Assembly (NCBI RefSeq): GCF_011694815.1 | Contig: NZ_CP050177.1 | Coordinates: 5,620,001 to 5,684,000 of the forward strand | From: Streptomyces liangshanensis | GTDB taxonomy: Bacteria > Actinomycetota > Actinomycetes > Streptomycetales > Streptomycetaceae | DNA length: 64,000 nt | Direction: 5' to 3' | Shown here: positions 45,072-53,534 of the stretch, in pieces | Numbering within the stretch: position 1 is the stretch's first letter | Layout of the letters: each line of letters starts with the position of its first letter | Made by a program: the position numbers and the translations under genes | Notes under the pieces: model-generated | What the model was told of the DNA's origin: nothing | What the model saw: the letters and a program-made list of their open reading frames with translations, nothing else | Database searches by the model: none

Positions 45072-46511
45072 ATGACCGCCATGGCCCGACCCTCCACGGA
45101 AACCGACAGCGCCCCGATATCCGCCCGCACCTCCGCCTCCCCCCGCACCTGGCCGGTGATCCTCACCGCCTGTGCCGGACAGTTCCTCGTCGTCCTCGAC
45201 GTGTCCGTGGTCAACGTGGCGCTGCCCTCGATGCGCGCCGACCTCGGGCTGACCGCGGCGGGTCTGCAATGGGTCCTCAACGCGTACGCGATCGCCTTCG
45301 CCGGCTTCATGCTGCTCGGCGGCCGCGCGGCGGACCTCTTCGGCCGCAAGCTGATGTTCCTGACGGGCCTCGCGGTCTTCACCCTGGCCTCCCTCGCGGG
45401 CGGGCTCGCCCAGGAGGGCTGGCAACTGCTCGCCGCCCGCGCCGTGCAGGGGCTCGGCGCGGCCGTCCTGGCGCCCGCCACGCTCACGATCCTGACCGCC
45501 GCCGTGCCCCCGGGCGTCGCCAGGACCCGGGCCATCGGCACCTGGGCGGCCGTCGGCGCCGGGGGCGGGGCGGCCGGCGGACTGGTCGGCGGGGTCCTCA
45601 CCGACCTGCTGTCCTGGCGCTGGGTGCTGCTGATCAACGTGCCGGTCGGCGCGCTGGTCCTCGTCGGCGCCGTGGTGTGGCTCACCGAGAGCCGTACGGA
45701 ACAGCGCCGGCGGCTCGACCTGCCCGGCGCGGTCCTGGTGACGGCCGGCCTCGCCCTCGTCGCGTACGGCATCGTGCAGACCGAGGAGAAGGGGTGGGGC
45801 GCGGCGCCGACCCTGCTGCCGCTCGCCGCAGGGATGCTGCTGCTGGGGCTGTTCGTGGTGGTGGAGGCGCGGACGAAGGCGCCGCTGATGCCGCTCGGGC
45901 TGTTCCGGGTACGGGCGGTGTCGGCGGCCAACGCGGCGATGTTCGTCTGCGGCGCGGCCTCGTTCAGCACCTGGTTCTTCATGACGGTCTACATCCAGAA
46001 CGTCCTGGGCTACACGCCGCTCGATGCCGGACTGGCCCTGATCCCCAGCTCGTTGAGCATCGTCCTCGGCTCCAAGCTGGCGCCCCGGCTGATGGCCCGG
46101 ATCGACGCGCGTGACCTGGCGGTGCTCGGGGCGCTGATCGCGGCGGCCGGGTTCGGCTGGCAGTCGACGATGACGGCCGACGGGACGTACCTCTCCGCCG
46201 TCCTCGGCCCCGGCATCCTGATGATGGTGGGCGTGGGCCTCGCCACGACCCCGTTGGCGGCGCTGGCCACGGCGGGCGCCGCGCCGGGCGAGGCGGGCCT
46301 GGTCTCCGGCCTGGTCAACACCGCGCGCACGATGGGCGGGGCGCTGGGCCTGGCCGTCCTGTCGACGGCCGCGGCGGCGCGGACGGCGGGCGGGACGTCG
46401 CCGGAGGCGTTGACCGACGGCTACGCGCTGGCGTTCAGGACCGGGGCCGGGGTGCTGCTCGCGGGCGTGGTGCTGATGCTGGTGTGGCTGCCGCGGCGGA
46501 CGGAGACGTGA
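45072..46511 (+). CDS. DHA2-type MFS exporter
   Basis: A 479-residue transporter of the drug:H+ antiporter-2 group with 14 helices. Markers are QFLVVLDVSVVNVALPSM (helix 1, with conserved D), GRAADLFGRKLMF (motif A), and GLGAAVLAPATLTILTAA (motif C-like). The C-terminus ends WLPRRTET without extra domain. Two near starts exist, ATG 45072 and ATG 45081; GGGGGCCTGAGACC precedes the first. It is divergent from the MFS gene at 44797, separated by 274 bp containing the promoters. Confidence 0.9.
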   Translation: MTAMARPSTETDSAPISARTSASPRTWPVILTACAGQFLVVLDVSVVNVALPSMRADLGLTAAGLQWVLNAYAIAFAGFMLLGGRAADLFGRKLMFLTGLAVFTLASLAGGLAQEGWQLLAARAVQGLGAAVLAPATLTILTAAVPPGVARTRAIGTWAAVGAGGGAAGGLVGGVLTDLLSWRWVLLINVPVGALVLVGAVVWLTESRTEQRRRLDLPGAVLVTAGLALVAYGIVQTEEKGWGAAPTLLPLAAGMLLLGLFVVVEARTKAPLMPLGLFRVRAVSAANAAMFVCGAASFSTWFFMTVYIQNVLGYTPLDAGLALIPSSLSIVLGSKLAPRLMARIDARDLAVLGALIAAAGFGWQSTMTADGTYLSAVLGPGILMMVGVGLATTPLAALATAGAAPGEAGLVSGLVNTARTMGGALGLAVLSTAAAARTAGGTSPEALTDGYALAFRTGAGVLLAGVVLMLVWLPRRTET

Positions 46512-46529
46512 CGGGGCCGCTGCCCGCTG

Positions 46530-47162
46530 TCAGAGCCAGCCCTGACGGCGGGCCGCCCGTACCGCCTCCATGCGGTTGCGGGTGGCGGTCTTGCCGATGG
46601 CCGACGAGAGGTAGTTCCGTACGGTCGACTCGGACAGGTGCAGTTTCGCCGCGATGTCGGCGACGGTCGCCCCGTCGGCCGACGCGTTCAGCGCGTCCCG
46701 CTCGCGCGCCGTGAGCGGGCTGGGCCCGGCGCTCAACGCGGCGGCGGCCAGGGCCGGATCGATGACGGTCTCGCCCGCCAGCACCCGGCGGATCGCCCCC
46801 GCCAGCTCCTCCACGGGCCCGTCCTTGACCAGGAAACCCGCCGCCCCCGCCTCCATGGCCCGGCGCAGATAGCCGGGCCGCCCGAACGTGGTGAGGATCA
46901 GGACCCGGCAGCCGGGCACCCGGTCCCGCAGCAGGGCGGCGGCGTCCAGCCCGCTCAGGCCCGGCAGTTCGATGTCCAACAGGGCCACGTCGGGGCGCGA
47001 GGCGAGCGCGGCCCCCAGGATGGCGTCACCGGCGCCCACCTGCGCGACGACCTCCATGTCCGCCTCCATCCCGAGCAGCAGCGCGAGAGCGCCCCGCATC
47101 ATCCCCTGGTCCTCGGCGAGGAGGACCCGTATCTCCGGGGCCGGGCGGTGGTCCTGCGGCAT
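46530..47162 (-). CDS. LuxR-type response regulator (DesR/NarL-like)
   Basis: A 210-residue two-component response regulator: receiver domain (about 10-125) with VLLAEDQGMM acidic pocket, the phosphorylation Asp in VALLDIELPG near 58, and KDGP Lys. The output domain is a LuxR helix-turn-helix (LTARERDALNASADGATVADIAAKLHLSESTVRNYL). It is the last gene of an ABC-permease-kinase-regulator operon and is likely phosphorylated by the kinase at 47262. An ATG at 47162 is chosen; TTG 47177 is possible. Confidence 0.9.
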   Translation of the reverse strand: MPQDHRPAPEIRVLLAEDQGMMRGALALLLGMEADMEVVAQVGAGDAILGAALASRPDVALLDIELPGLSGLDAAALLRDRVPGCRVLILTTFGRPGYLRRAMEAGAAGFLVKDGPVEELAGAIRRVLAGETVIDPALAAAALSAGPSPLTARERDALNASADGATVADIAAKLHLSESTVRNYLSSAIGKTATRNRMEAVRAARRQGWL

Positions 47163-47261
47163 GTCCGTCACGGCCAACAGGGTAGGCGGACGGGCGGGTC
47201 GGCGGGCAGGCCCGGGAGCGGGCCGGCCGGCGTCCGGCGAGCGGGTGGGCGCGGGGGTGGG

Positions 47262-48599
47262 TCAGCAGTTGCGGGAGCGGCCGGCCGGGCCGTCGGGCAA
47301 CCTCAGGCGCGTGCGCGCCGTCCGCCACCGGCTCCCGCGCCGGGCCGTGACCCCGTCTACGTCTGCGTCGGCGTCGGCCGGTCCGGTCGCGGACAGGTCG
47401 GTGGCCCGTGCCGAGGAGTCCACCGGGAGGACGGCCGTCACGCGGAAGCCGCGCGCCGGTGCGTCCCGGTCGCCCGCCGGGCCGGTGTCCAGGGAGCCGC
47501 CCGCCGCCGCGAGCCGTTCGGTCAGGCCGCGGATGCCCGTACCGGCGTGGGGAATCGGTGCGTCCCCGTTGCCGCCCGTGGTGCTGTCGCCGTCCCCGGC
47601 GCCGAGGTTCGTGAGGTCGGCGAGTGGCCCCACGCCGTCGTCCGTGACCTCCAGCCGGACCTGATCGGCCGAGCCGTCGAGCGTGATCACGCAGTGGGTC
47701 GCGGAGCTGTGCCGTACGACGTTGGTGACCGCTTCCCGTACCACCCACCCCAACAGCACCTCGGTCTGCGGCTCCAGCGGCGGGCCCGACAGCCGGACGA
47801 GCGGTTCGACGCCCGCCGCCGTCAGGGCCGAGCGCGCCCGGTCCAGGTCGGCCGAGAGGCTGCCCTCGCGGTAGCCGCTGACGGCCTCGCGGATCTCGGT
47901 CAGCGCCTGCCGGCCCACCGACTCGATGTCGGAGACCTGCGTCAGCGCCGAGTCCAGGTCACGCGGCGCGATCCGGCGCGCGGCCTCCGCCTTCACCACG
48001 ATCACGGAAAGGGTGTGGCCCAGCAGGTCGTGCAGGTCGCGGGAGAACCGCAGCCGCTCCCGCTCCACCGCGGAACGGGCCAACTCCTGCCGCGTCTCAC
48101 GCAGTTCCGTCACGGTCTCGGCGAGCGTGAGGATCGCGGCGGTCACCATCATCGAGATGAACGTGCCGTACGCGATGGTGATCGCGTCCCAGCCCTCGTG
48201 GCGGGCCGCGACCGCCCCGGCCGCCGCGGTCAGCGGGAAGCCCACGTACCCCAGGAGCCGGCCGCGCAGCACGCTCCCGCAGGCCAGCCCGAAGAGCGGG
48301 AAGAACATCAGCCAGCTGCCGCCGTACCCGCCGGCGAGGCCGAAGGTCGTCACCGCCATCGCGCCGAGCAGCCACCACGTGGTGGAGCTGTTCCGGACGG
48401 CCGGGACGAACGACCGGAACACCACCGCGATGTAGAGGGAGTTGAAGACGAGCAGCCCGGCGCCGCCGATCCAGGGGCTCGGGGTCTCCCCCTGGACGAG
48501 GTTGGAGAACGAGCCGAGCCCGAGCAGCAGCCAGGGCAGCAGGGCGTACCCACTGGGCGGCCCCGGCCGGCCCCGTTTCGCGCGTGGTTCGGGCCTCAT
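47262..48599 (-). CDS. DesK-like sensor histidine kinase
   Basis: A 445-residue kinase. Six hydrophobic helices (about 15-165) form the sensor. The dimerisation domain of the HisKA_3 type has RLRFSRDLHDLLGHTLSVIVVKAE with the phosphoacceptor His near residue 190. The ATPase has VVREAVTNVVRHSSATHC (N box) and GTGIRGLTERLAAAGGSL (G box). ATG 48599 overlaps the permease stop (ATGA). It is similar to DesK and to kinases that guard ABC drug exporters. A signal from membrane lipids or antibiotics is likely. The tail is Ala/Asp/Arg-rich. Confidence 0.9.
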   Translation of the reverse strand: MRPEPRAKRGRPGPPSGYALLPWLLLGLGSFSNLVQGETPSPWIGGAGLLVFNSLYIAVVFRSFVPAVRNSSTTWWLLGAMAVTTFGLAGGYGGSWLMFFPLFGLACGSVLRGRLLGYVGFPLTAAAGAVAARHEGWDAITIAYGTFISMMVTAAILTLAETVTELRETRQELARSAVERERLRFSRDLHDLLGHTLSVIVVKAEAARRIAPRDLDSALTQVSDIESVGRQALTEIREAVSGYREGSLSADLDRARSALTAAGVEPLVRLSGPPLEPQTEVLLGWVVREAVTNVVRHSSATHCVITLDGSADQVRLEVTDDGVGPLADLTNLGAGDGDSTTGGNGDAPIPHAGTGIRGLTERLAAAGGSLDTGPAGDRDAPARGFRVTAVLPVDSSARATDLSATGPADADADVDGVTARRGSRWRTARTRLRLPDGPAGRSRNC

Positions 48600-49324
48600 G
48601 CCGTCCTCGCCGACCTGCGGTACGAGAGCACGGCGTACGAGCCGAACACGGCGAGCCACCCGAGCAGCACCGTGATCGTGACCACGCCCGGTGCGTGGCC
48701 CGCCGTCGCGGACCAGCCCAGGTCGGCGAAGCGGTTGGCCGGGGTGTACGCCGCCACCGACCGCAGCCAGGCCGGGAACGCGTCGATCGGGAACCAGAGC
48801 CCGCCGATCACCGCCAGCAGCATCAGTGACCCCATGCTCACCGCCCCCGTGGTCTGGGCCGACAGCCGGTAGCCGTTGCCGATGCCGAGCAGCGTGAACG
48901 GCAGCGCGCCCGCCCACAGCAGCACGACCAGGGCGACCCACTGCCCCGGCGCGAGGCGCACGCCGTTGACCAGACCGCCCGCCGCGAGCACCGCCAGCAG
49001 GGTGGGCAGGACGGTCACCGACGCGCTCAGCGCCCGGCCCGCCACCACCCGGCGGGGCGACATCGGGGTGACACGCAACTGCCGTAGCCAGCCCTGGGAC
49101 TTGTCCTCCGCGATGCCCGTGCCCGTCGACACCGCCGCGCCGAGCGCGCCGTACGCCGCCATGCCGACCATCGCGGAGACCTTCCACTCCATGGCCGCCG
49201 AGCTGTTGTCCGCACCGATGTTGGTGAACAGCAGGTACATCAGCACGGGCCCGCCGGCGCCGAAGACCAGGAAGCCGGGGTCGCGCAGGGTTCTGCGCAC
49301 TTCGAGCGCGATGTAGGCGCGCAT
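48596..49324 (-). CDS. ABC-2 type transporter permease
   Basis: A 242-residue permease of the ABC-2 family with six hydrophobic segments and a cytoplasmic N-terminus MRAYIALEVRRTLRDPGFLVFG. KSQGWLRQLRVTPMSPRRVVAGR is the family's coupling helix region. ATG 49324 overlaps the ATPase stop by one base (TGATG). It forms an exporter with the ATP-binding gene upstream and shares an operon with the two-component system. Resembles linearmycin/doxorubicin-resistance permeases such as LnrM-like proteins; the substrate is not known. Confidence 0.88.
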   Translation of the reverse strand: MRAYIALEVRRTLRDPGFLVFGAGGPVLMYLLFTNIGADNSSAAMEWKVSAMVGMAAYGALGAAVSTGTGIAEDKSQGWLRQLRVTPMSPRRVVAGRALSASVTVLPTLLAVLAAGGLVNGVRLAPGQWVALVVLLWAGALPFTLLGIGNGYRLSAQTTGAVSMGSLMLLAVIGGLWFPIDAFPAWLRSVAAYTPANRFADLGWSATAGHAPGVVTITVLLGWLAVFGSYAVLSYRRSARTA

Positions 49325-50286
49325 CACACCTTCTCCTTCGTGAGGGCGACAAAGGCGTCCTCGATCGTGGCCGGGGTCACTTCGAGCCGGCGGATCGCGC
49401 CCCGGGCGGCGAGCGCCATCACGGTCGCGTCCGAGCGGTCGGTACGGAGCAGGGCCCGGCCGCCCCGCACCTCGACGGACACCACACCGGGCAACTGCCC
49501 CCACGCGTGCGGGTCCTGGGGGTCGCCGGGCGCCAGGTCGAACGACACCAGGTGGCCGCCGGCCGCGCTCCTGATCCGCTCGCCGGTCCCGTCGGCGACC
49601 ACCCTGCCGTGGTCGATCACCACGATCCGGTCCGCGTTCCGGTCGGCCTCCTCCAGGTAATGCGTCGAGAAGAGGACGGTGTTGCCCCGCCCGGCGTACG
49701 CCCGCATGGAGTCCCAGAAGGCGCGCCTGGCCTCCACGTCGAGCGCGGCGGTCGGCTCGTCCAGGACGATCAACTCCGGCCCGCCCGCCAGCGCGACGGC
49801 GAACCGGACCCGCTGCGCCTGGCCGCCCGAGAGCTTGTCGACGCGCCGTCCCGCGAGGCCGGTGAGCCCGGCGAGGCCGAGCACCTCGTCCACCGGCAGC
49901 GGACGCGGGAACGTGCTCGCGACGAACGCCACCAACTCCCGTACCGTCACCCGGCGGATGGGCCGGCCGTCCTGGAGCATCGCCCCCACGCGCCCGGCCG
50001 CGACGGCCCGCGCGGGCGTCTCCCCGAAGAGCCGTACCGTCCCGGCGTCCGGCTCGTCGAGGCCGAGGAGCAGCCCGATGGCGGTGGACTTGCCCGCGCC
50101 GTTGCGGCCGAGCAGCGCGACGGTCTCGCCCCGGGGGATGGCGAGATCGGCCCCGTCGACGGCCCGTACCGTACCGAAGCACTTGACCACGCCGGTGAAA
50201 CTCACGGCGAGGGTGGGGGAGTTGGCGCCGGGACCCGTCGCCGTGTCGGCCATTGGTCCCGCTGTCCGTTCCGCTGTCCGCGTCAT
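49324..50286 (-). CDS. ABC transporter ATP-binding protein (drug-exporter type)
   Basis: A 320-residue ATPase. Walker A is LLGRNGAGKSTA near 60, the Q loop GAMLQDGRP, the signature KLSGGQAQRVRFA near 150 and Walker B ELIVLDEPTAALD near 172. The C-terminal about 80 residues match the DUF4162-type extension seen in DrrA-like exporters. It is first in the operon followed by permease, kinase and response regulator. The start ATG 50286 lacks a clear site; ATG 50253 is near GGGA and also plausible (309 residues). Confidence 0.9.
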   Translation of the reverse strand: MTRTAERTAGPMADTATGPGANSPTLAVSFTGVVKCFGTVRAVDGADLAIPRGETVALLGRNGAGKSTAIGLLLGLDEPDAGTVRLFGETPARAVAAGRVGAMLQDGRPIRRVTVRELVAFVASTFPRPLPVDEVLGLAGLTGLAGRRVDKLSGGQAQRVRFAVALAGGPELIVLDEPTAALDVEARRAFWDSMRAYAGRGNTVLFSTHYLEEADRNADRIVVIDHGRVVADGTGERIRSAAGGHLVSFDLAPGDPQDPHAWGQLPGVVSVEVRGGRALLRTDRSDATVMALAARGAIRRLEVTPATIEDAFVALTKEKV

Positions 50287-50819
50287 GGCTACGACGCTAC
50301 GGAACGCGGGTACGGCCCCGGCAGAGGTACATGTACGGACTCGGGCAGTACAAATGTCACTCGGGTGCCACTCGGGGACACGCCGAGGGGCCGCCGCCCA
50401 CCGCTGCCGGTGGTGCGACGGCCCCTGCCGGGACGGTTGTTCAGGCCGCCCTGCTGTTCTCTCCCTGGCGGCGGTGCCGCCCGTACGCGGGGGACGCCGT
50501 GTCCTCCGCCGGAGCCGCGCCCCCTCGGTGTTTTCCGATGCCGCCGTCGTCGCCCCGGTGGTCGGCCGCCGCCTGCGGGACCGGCCGCTCCTGGGTCGTG
50601 TCGGTTCGGGCTTCAGACATGTGGGAAGTCACCCCGTCGTGATCGCTGCTGGTCAGGTCGTTCCGCTGCTACGCGCAGGAGCCGGCCGCCCCGCACCGTC
50701 CCCGGCACGGTCGTGGTCACTGTCCACACCACGCGCGCACACCACGGTCACCGACAGCGTTCGGTCGGTACGGCTGCGTGGCCCCGGCGAAAAGTCTAGG
50801 CCCGCCCTCCGGACCGGAC
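50287..50819. other. 533-bp stretch with at most one small gene
   Basis: The only gene candidate is the 59-residue frame at 50441-50620. The remainder appears to hold the upstream region of the ABC operon at the left end and the downstream part of the propeller gene at the right. I see no RNA structure. Confidence 0.5.
50441..50620 (-). CDS. Small 59-residue hypothetical protein
   Basis: An ATG at 50620 preceded by GGGGTGA 8 bp upstream opens a frame beginning MSEARTDTTQERPVPQAAAD and continuing with Gly, Asp, His and Arg residues to the stop. Codon third positions are G/C-rich as in real genes. It has no hydrophobic or domain signature and follows the propeller gene on the same strand after 199 bp. 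It could be a real small protein or a chance frame. Confidence 0.4.
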   Translation of the reverse strand: MSEARTDTTQERPVPQAAADHRGDDGGIGKHRGGAAPAEDTASPAYGRHRRQGENSRAA

Positions 50820-52001
50820 TCAGCCAGGTGCCCCGCGGCCGGTGAGCGGTGCCTGTTGCAGGGGTACCGGCCTGCACATCACAGGAGTACGGGAGGCGGC
50901 GGACGGTTCCCCGTCGGGCCGTTCCGCTTGTGCCGGTTCTGTGATCGCGCGCGGCCCGGACGGCCGGGGGACGTCCATCGGCGCCGTCAGCCGCGCCACC
51001 CCGCACGGCACCGCCGCCGTCGCGTACGGCAGTCGCAGCCCGCCCTCCCGGGTCCACAGCCCGGCCCCGGCCAACCACCCCTCGGGGGCGGGGCGTTGGT
51101 GCAACTGACGGCCCGCGGGACGCCACACCCCCAGCCAACTGCCCGCCGCCCCGTCGATCCGCAGCGCCACCGCGCAGCTCTCCGGCATCAGCACCTGTCC
51201 CGGCTGGACGGCGAACGGGGTCACCGCGCAGTCCGCGAGCCGCAGGCACTCGGGGAAGCGGACCGGCCGTTCGCTGCCCCACACCCCCCAGCCGAGCCGG
51301 TCGTGGCCCGCCGCGTCCGACCGGATCAGCAGCAGCCCGCTGTCGGGGTCGGCCAGCAGCAGCCGGTCGTTGCTCTCCTCCGTGATCCGGAGCAACTCCG
51401 TGACCTCGCCGCCCCGTTCGAGGTCGACGACCACGGCCTTCACCACGCCGTCCCGCTCGCGGTCCAGGGCGAGGAACCGTCCCGTACGGTCCAGCCAGAC
51501 GCCCCCCGAGCAGTGGCCCGCCACCTCCGCGACCCGCTCGGGGCCGGACGCGCCGCCCGCCACCTGCCACACCGTGGTCGTGCGCGCCCCGGCCCGCAGG
51601 GCGTGGACGCGGCGGCCGTCCGGCGACGGCGGCAGGACCGTCAGCTCGCCGGCGTCCGGCCCCTCCCCGTACTCGACGGCGCCCAGCGGCAGTTGGCCCG
51701 TCCCGGGTCCTGTCGGGTACAGCAGCGAGAAGTCATGGCGGTCCGCCACGCGGCGCCGGACCAGTACCCGTCCGTCGGTCAGCGGGACCACGTCCGTGTC
51801 CGGCTCCTCCGGCTGGTCGAGGGGGAGCGGTACGGCGTAGGGCTCGTGCCCGTCCAGGGTCCAGCGCTCCGCGAACCACGCGTCGGGTCCGCCCTCCCCG
51901 AGCGCCAGCCGTGCGGCGTAGGTGCCGTCCGCCGTGATCGCGAACGGGTTGCGCCGTACCGCTCCGTCCTCCGTCGCCTTCTCGATGGCACAGACCGTCA
52001 T
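50820..52001 (-). CDS. Beta-propeller-like protein of unknown function
   Basis: A 393-residue soluble protein. Repeated beta-blade patterns include RFLALDRERDGVVKAVVVDL, LLLADPDSGLLLIRSDA and LTVLPPSPDGRRVHALRAGA, with Asp/Gly turns typical of TolB/WD-like propellers. No signal peptide and no catalytic residues stand out. ATG 52001 follows GGAGGTGA at 8 bp. It is divergent from the iron-regulated siderophore-binding lipoprotein gene; the iron box lies between them, so iron control of this gene is possible. Confidence 0.76.
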   Translation of the reverse strand: MTVCAIEKATEDGAVRRNPFAITADGTYAARLALGEGGPDAWFAERWTLDGHEPYAVPLPLDQPEEPDTDVVPLTDGRVLVRRRVADRHDFSLLYPTGPGTGQLPLGAVEYGEGPDAGELTVLPPSPDGRRVHALRAGARTTTVWQVAGGASGPERVAEVAGHCSGGVWLDRTGRFLALDRERDGVVKAVVVDLERGGEVTELLRITEESNDRLLLADPDSGLLLIRSDAAGHDRLGWGVWGSERPVRFPECLRLADCAVTPFAVQPGQVLMPESCAVALRIDGAAGSWLGVWRPAGRQLHQRPAPEGWLAGAGLWTREGGLRLPYATAAVPCGVARLTAPMDVPRPSGPRAITEPAQAERPDGEPSAASRTPVMCRPVPLQQAPLTGRGAPG

Positions 52002-52144
52002 CGGTTGGTCACCTCCGGCGACGAAGCTAGCCATCGCACTTCCTGCCGAACAATGCGAGACCCCCCTCTTCATACATAAGGGTGGCGATGGGGGGATTCG
52101 CCTGAGAGTGCGGGGGTGGTTGTGCTGTCGGCGGTCGACATGGT

Positions 52145-52163
52145 TAAGGTAAGGCTGTCCTAA
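52145..52163. promoter_or_regulatory. Iron box of the DmdR/IdeR type
   Basis: TAAGGTAAGGCTGTCCTAA matches the actinobacterial iron box (TTAGGTTAGGCTAACCTAA) at 15 of 19 positions. It lies 93 bp before the siderophore-binding-protein ATG, and the divergent propeller gene starts on the other side. Confidence 0.78.
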
Positions 52164-52255
52164 GCGAATCGTTCCGCCTGGCCACGAGCCTTTCCTCCCC
52201 GCCGTCCCCGCCCGTCCCGTCCCCTCCCTCCCCTCCCTCCCTCAGGAGAACGCAG

Positions 52256-53314
52256 ATGTCCGTACGACGCCGTGGCGCAGCCGCCGTGGTCGCTCTCGCC
52301 GCCGCACTCACCCTCGCGGCGTGCGGCAGCGGTTCCTCCGACACGTCTTCCGCCAAGTCCTCGGGCGCCTCCTCCGGGGCCAAGGCCGACGCGGCGGGCA
52401 AGGCCGCCGTCGCCACCGGCGGCGAGGACTTCGCGAGCGCGGCGAAGAAGACCGCGGCCTTCGGGACGGACGCGAAGCCGGGGCAGTTCCCGCGCACGAT
52501 CACGCACGCCATGGGCAAGACCGTGATCGAGGCGCGGCCCCAGCGCGTGGTCGTGCTGGACGTGGGCGAACTGGACAACGTTGTCTCGCTCGGCATCAAG
52601 CCGGTCGGCTGGGCGGCCACCCTGCCGGGCGACAAGCTCCCCCCGTACCTCGCCAAGCAGGCCGGTGACCCGAAGAGCGTCGGCACCATCAGCAGCCTCA
52701 ACCTGGAGGCCATCGCGGCCCTCAAGCCCGACCTCATCCTGGGCAGCCAGCTGCGCGCGGCGGACAAGTACAACGAACTGTCCAAGATCGCGCCGACGGT
52801 CTTCTCCATCCGGCCCGGCTTCACCTGGAAGGAGAACTACCTCCTCAACGCCAAGGCGGTCGACAAGCTCGCGGAGGCTCAGGCGAAGCTCGCCGACTAC
52901 CGGAAGAGGGTCGCCGCGCTCGACACGGCCCTCGGCTCCGACCGGCCCACGATCTCGATGGTCCGCTTCCGCCCCGGGCAGCTGCGGCTGTACGCGGAGA
53001 GCTCGTTCATCGGCCAGATCCTCAAGGACGTCGGCCTGCCGCGGCCCAAGAACCAGCAGATCCAGGACCTCGCCGTCGAGATCAGCCCCGAGAAGATCGA
53101 CGAGGCCGACGCCGACTGGATCTTCTGGGCCACGTACGGCGATCCGTCGAAGACCGACGAGGCCGCCGCGACCTCCAGCCCGCTGTGGAAGAACCTCACC
53201 GCGGTGAAGAACGGCCACGTCAAGGCGGTCAACGACGAGACCTGGTACCTCGGCCTCGGCGTCACGGCAGCGGACCTGGTCCTGAACGACCTGCACACGT
53301 ACCTCGCGAAGTAG
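52256..53314 (+). CDS. Iron-siderophore ABC transporter substrate-binding lipoprotein
   Basis: A 352-residue lipoprotein: lipobox LAAC (Cys near residue 22), Ser/Ala-rich linker, then a two-lobed FecB/CdtB-type periplasmic-binding domain (RPQRVVVLDVGELDNVVSLGIKPVGWA near 95-122, then LEAIAALKPDLILGSQ and PTVFSIRPGFTW). It captures a ferric siderophore for an ABC permease. ATG 52256 follows AGGAG, and the iron box predicts repression by iron through DmdR1. The permease genes are not adjacent. Confidence 0.92.
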   Translation: MSVRRRGAAAVVALAAALTLAACGSGSSDTSSAKSSGASSGAKADAAGKAAVATGGEDFASAAKKTAAFGTDAKPGQFPRTITHAMGKTVIEARPQRVVVLDVGELDNVVSLGIKPVGWAATLPGDKLPPYLAKQAGDPKSVGTISSLNLEAIAALKPDLILGSQLRAADKYNELSKIAPTVFSIRPGFTWKENYLLNAKAVDKLAEAQAKLADYRKRVAALDTALGSDRPTISMVRFRPGQLRLYAESSFIGQILKDVGLPRPKNQQIQDLAVEISPEKIDEADADWIFWATYGDPSKTDEAAATSSPLWKNLTAVKNGHVKAVNDETWYLGLGVTAADLVLNDLHTYLAK

Positions 53315-53335
53315 GCGAGTCCCCTCGTCACGCGG

Positions 53336-53354
53336 GAGCCGCTGGGCGGCTCCT
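53336..53354 (+). terminator. First terminator after the siderophore-binding gene
   Basis: An 8-bp perfect stem GGAGCCGC/GCGGCTCC with TGG loop, 21 bp after the stop. Confidence 0.65.
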
Positions 53355-53401
53355 CACGGAACGGACGCGAGGCTGACGGCCCCGGGCCCCGGTGACTCTC
53401 C

Positions 53402-53432
53402 GGCGCTCACCCGACGACATCGGGTGAGCGCC
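53402..53432 (+). terminator. Second strong terminator hairpin
   Basis: A perfect 13-bp inverted repeat GGCGCTCACCCGA/TCGGGTGAGCGCC with a 5-nt loop, downstream of the weaker one. Confidence 0.78.
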
Positions 53433-53440
53433 CGGCCGCC

Positions 53441-53460
53441 GTCACGGGCCGGCCCGTGAC
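53441..53460. repeat. Perfect 20-bp palindrome
   Basis: GTCACGGGCCGGCCCGTGAC, two 10-bp arms with no spacer, 75 bp before the Nif3 start. Without a loop it is a poor terminator but a good dimeric-protein binding site. Confidence 0.6.
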
Positions 53461-53534
53461 GCCCCGTACCCCCGTGGTCCCGCGGCCCCCCACGGCATGG
53501 TCGGTGGGGTACGGCGGGCAGGTAGCCTTTCCCC

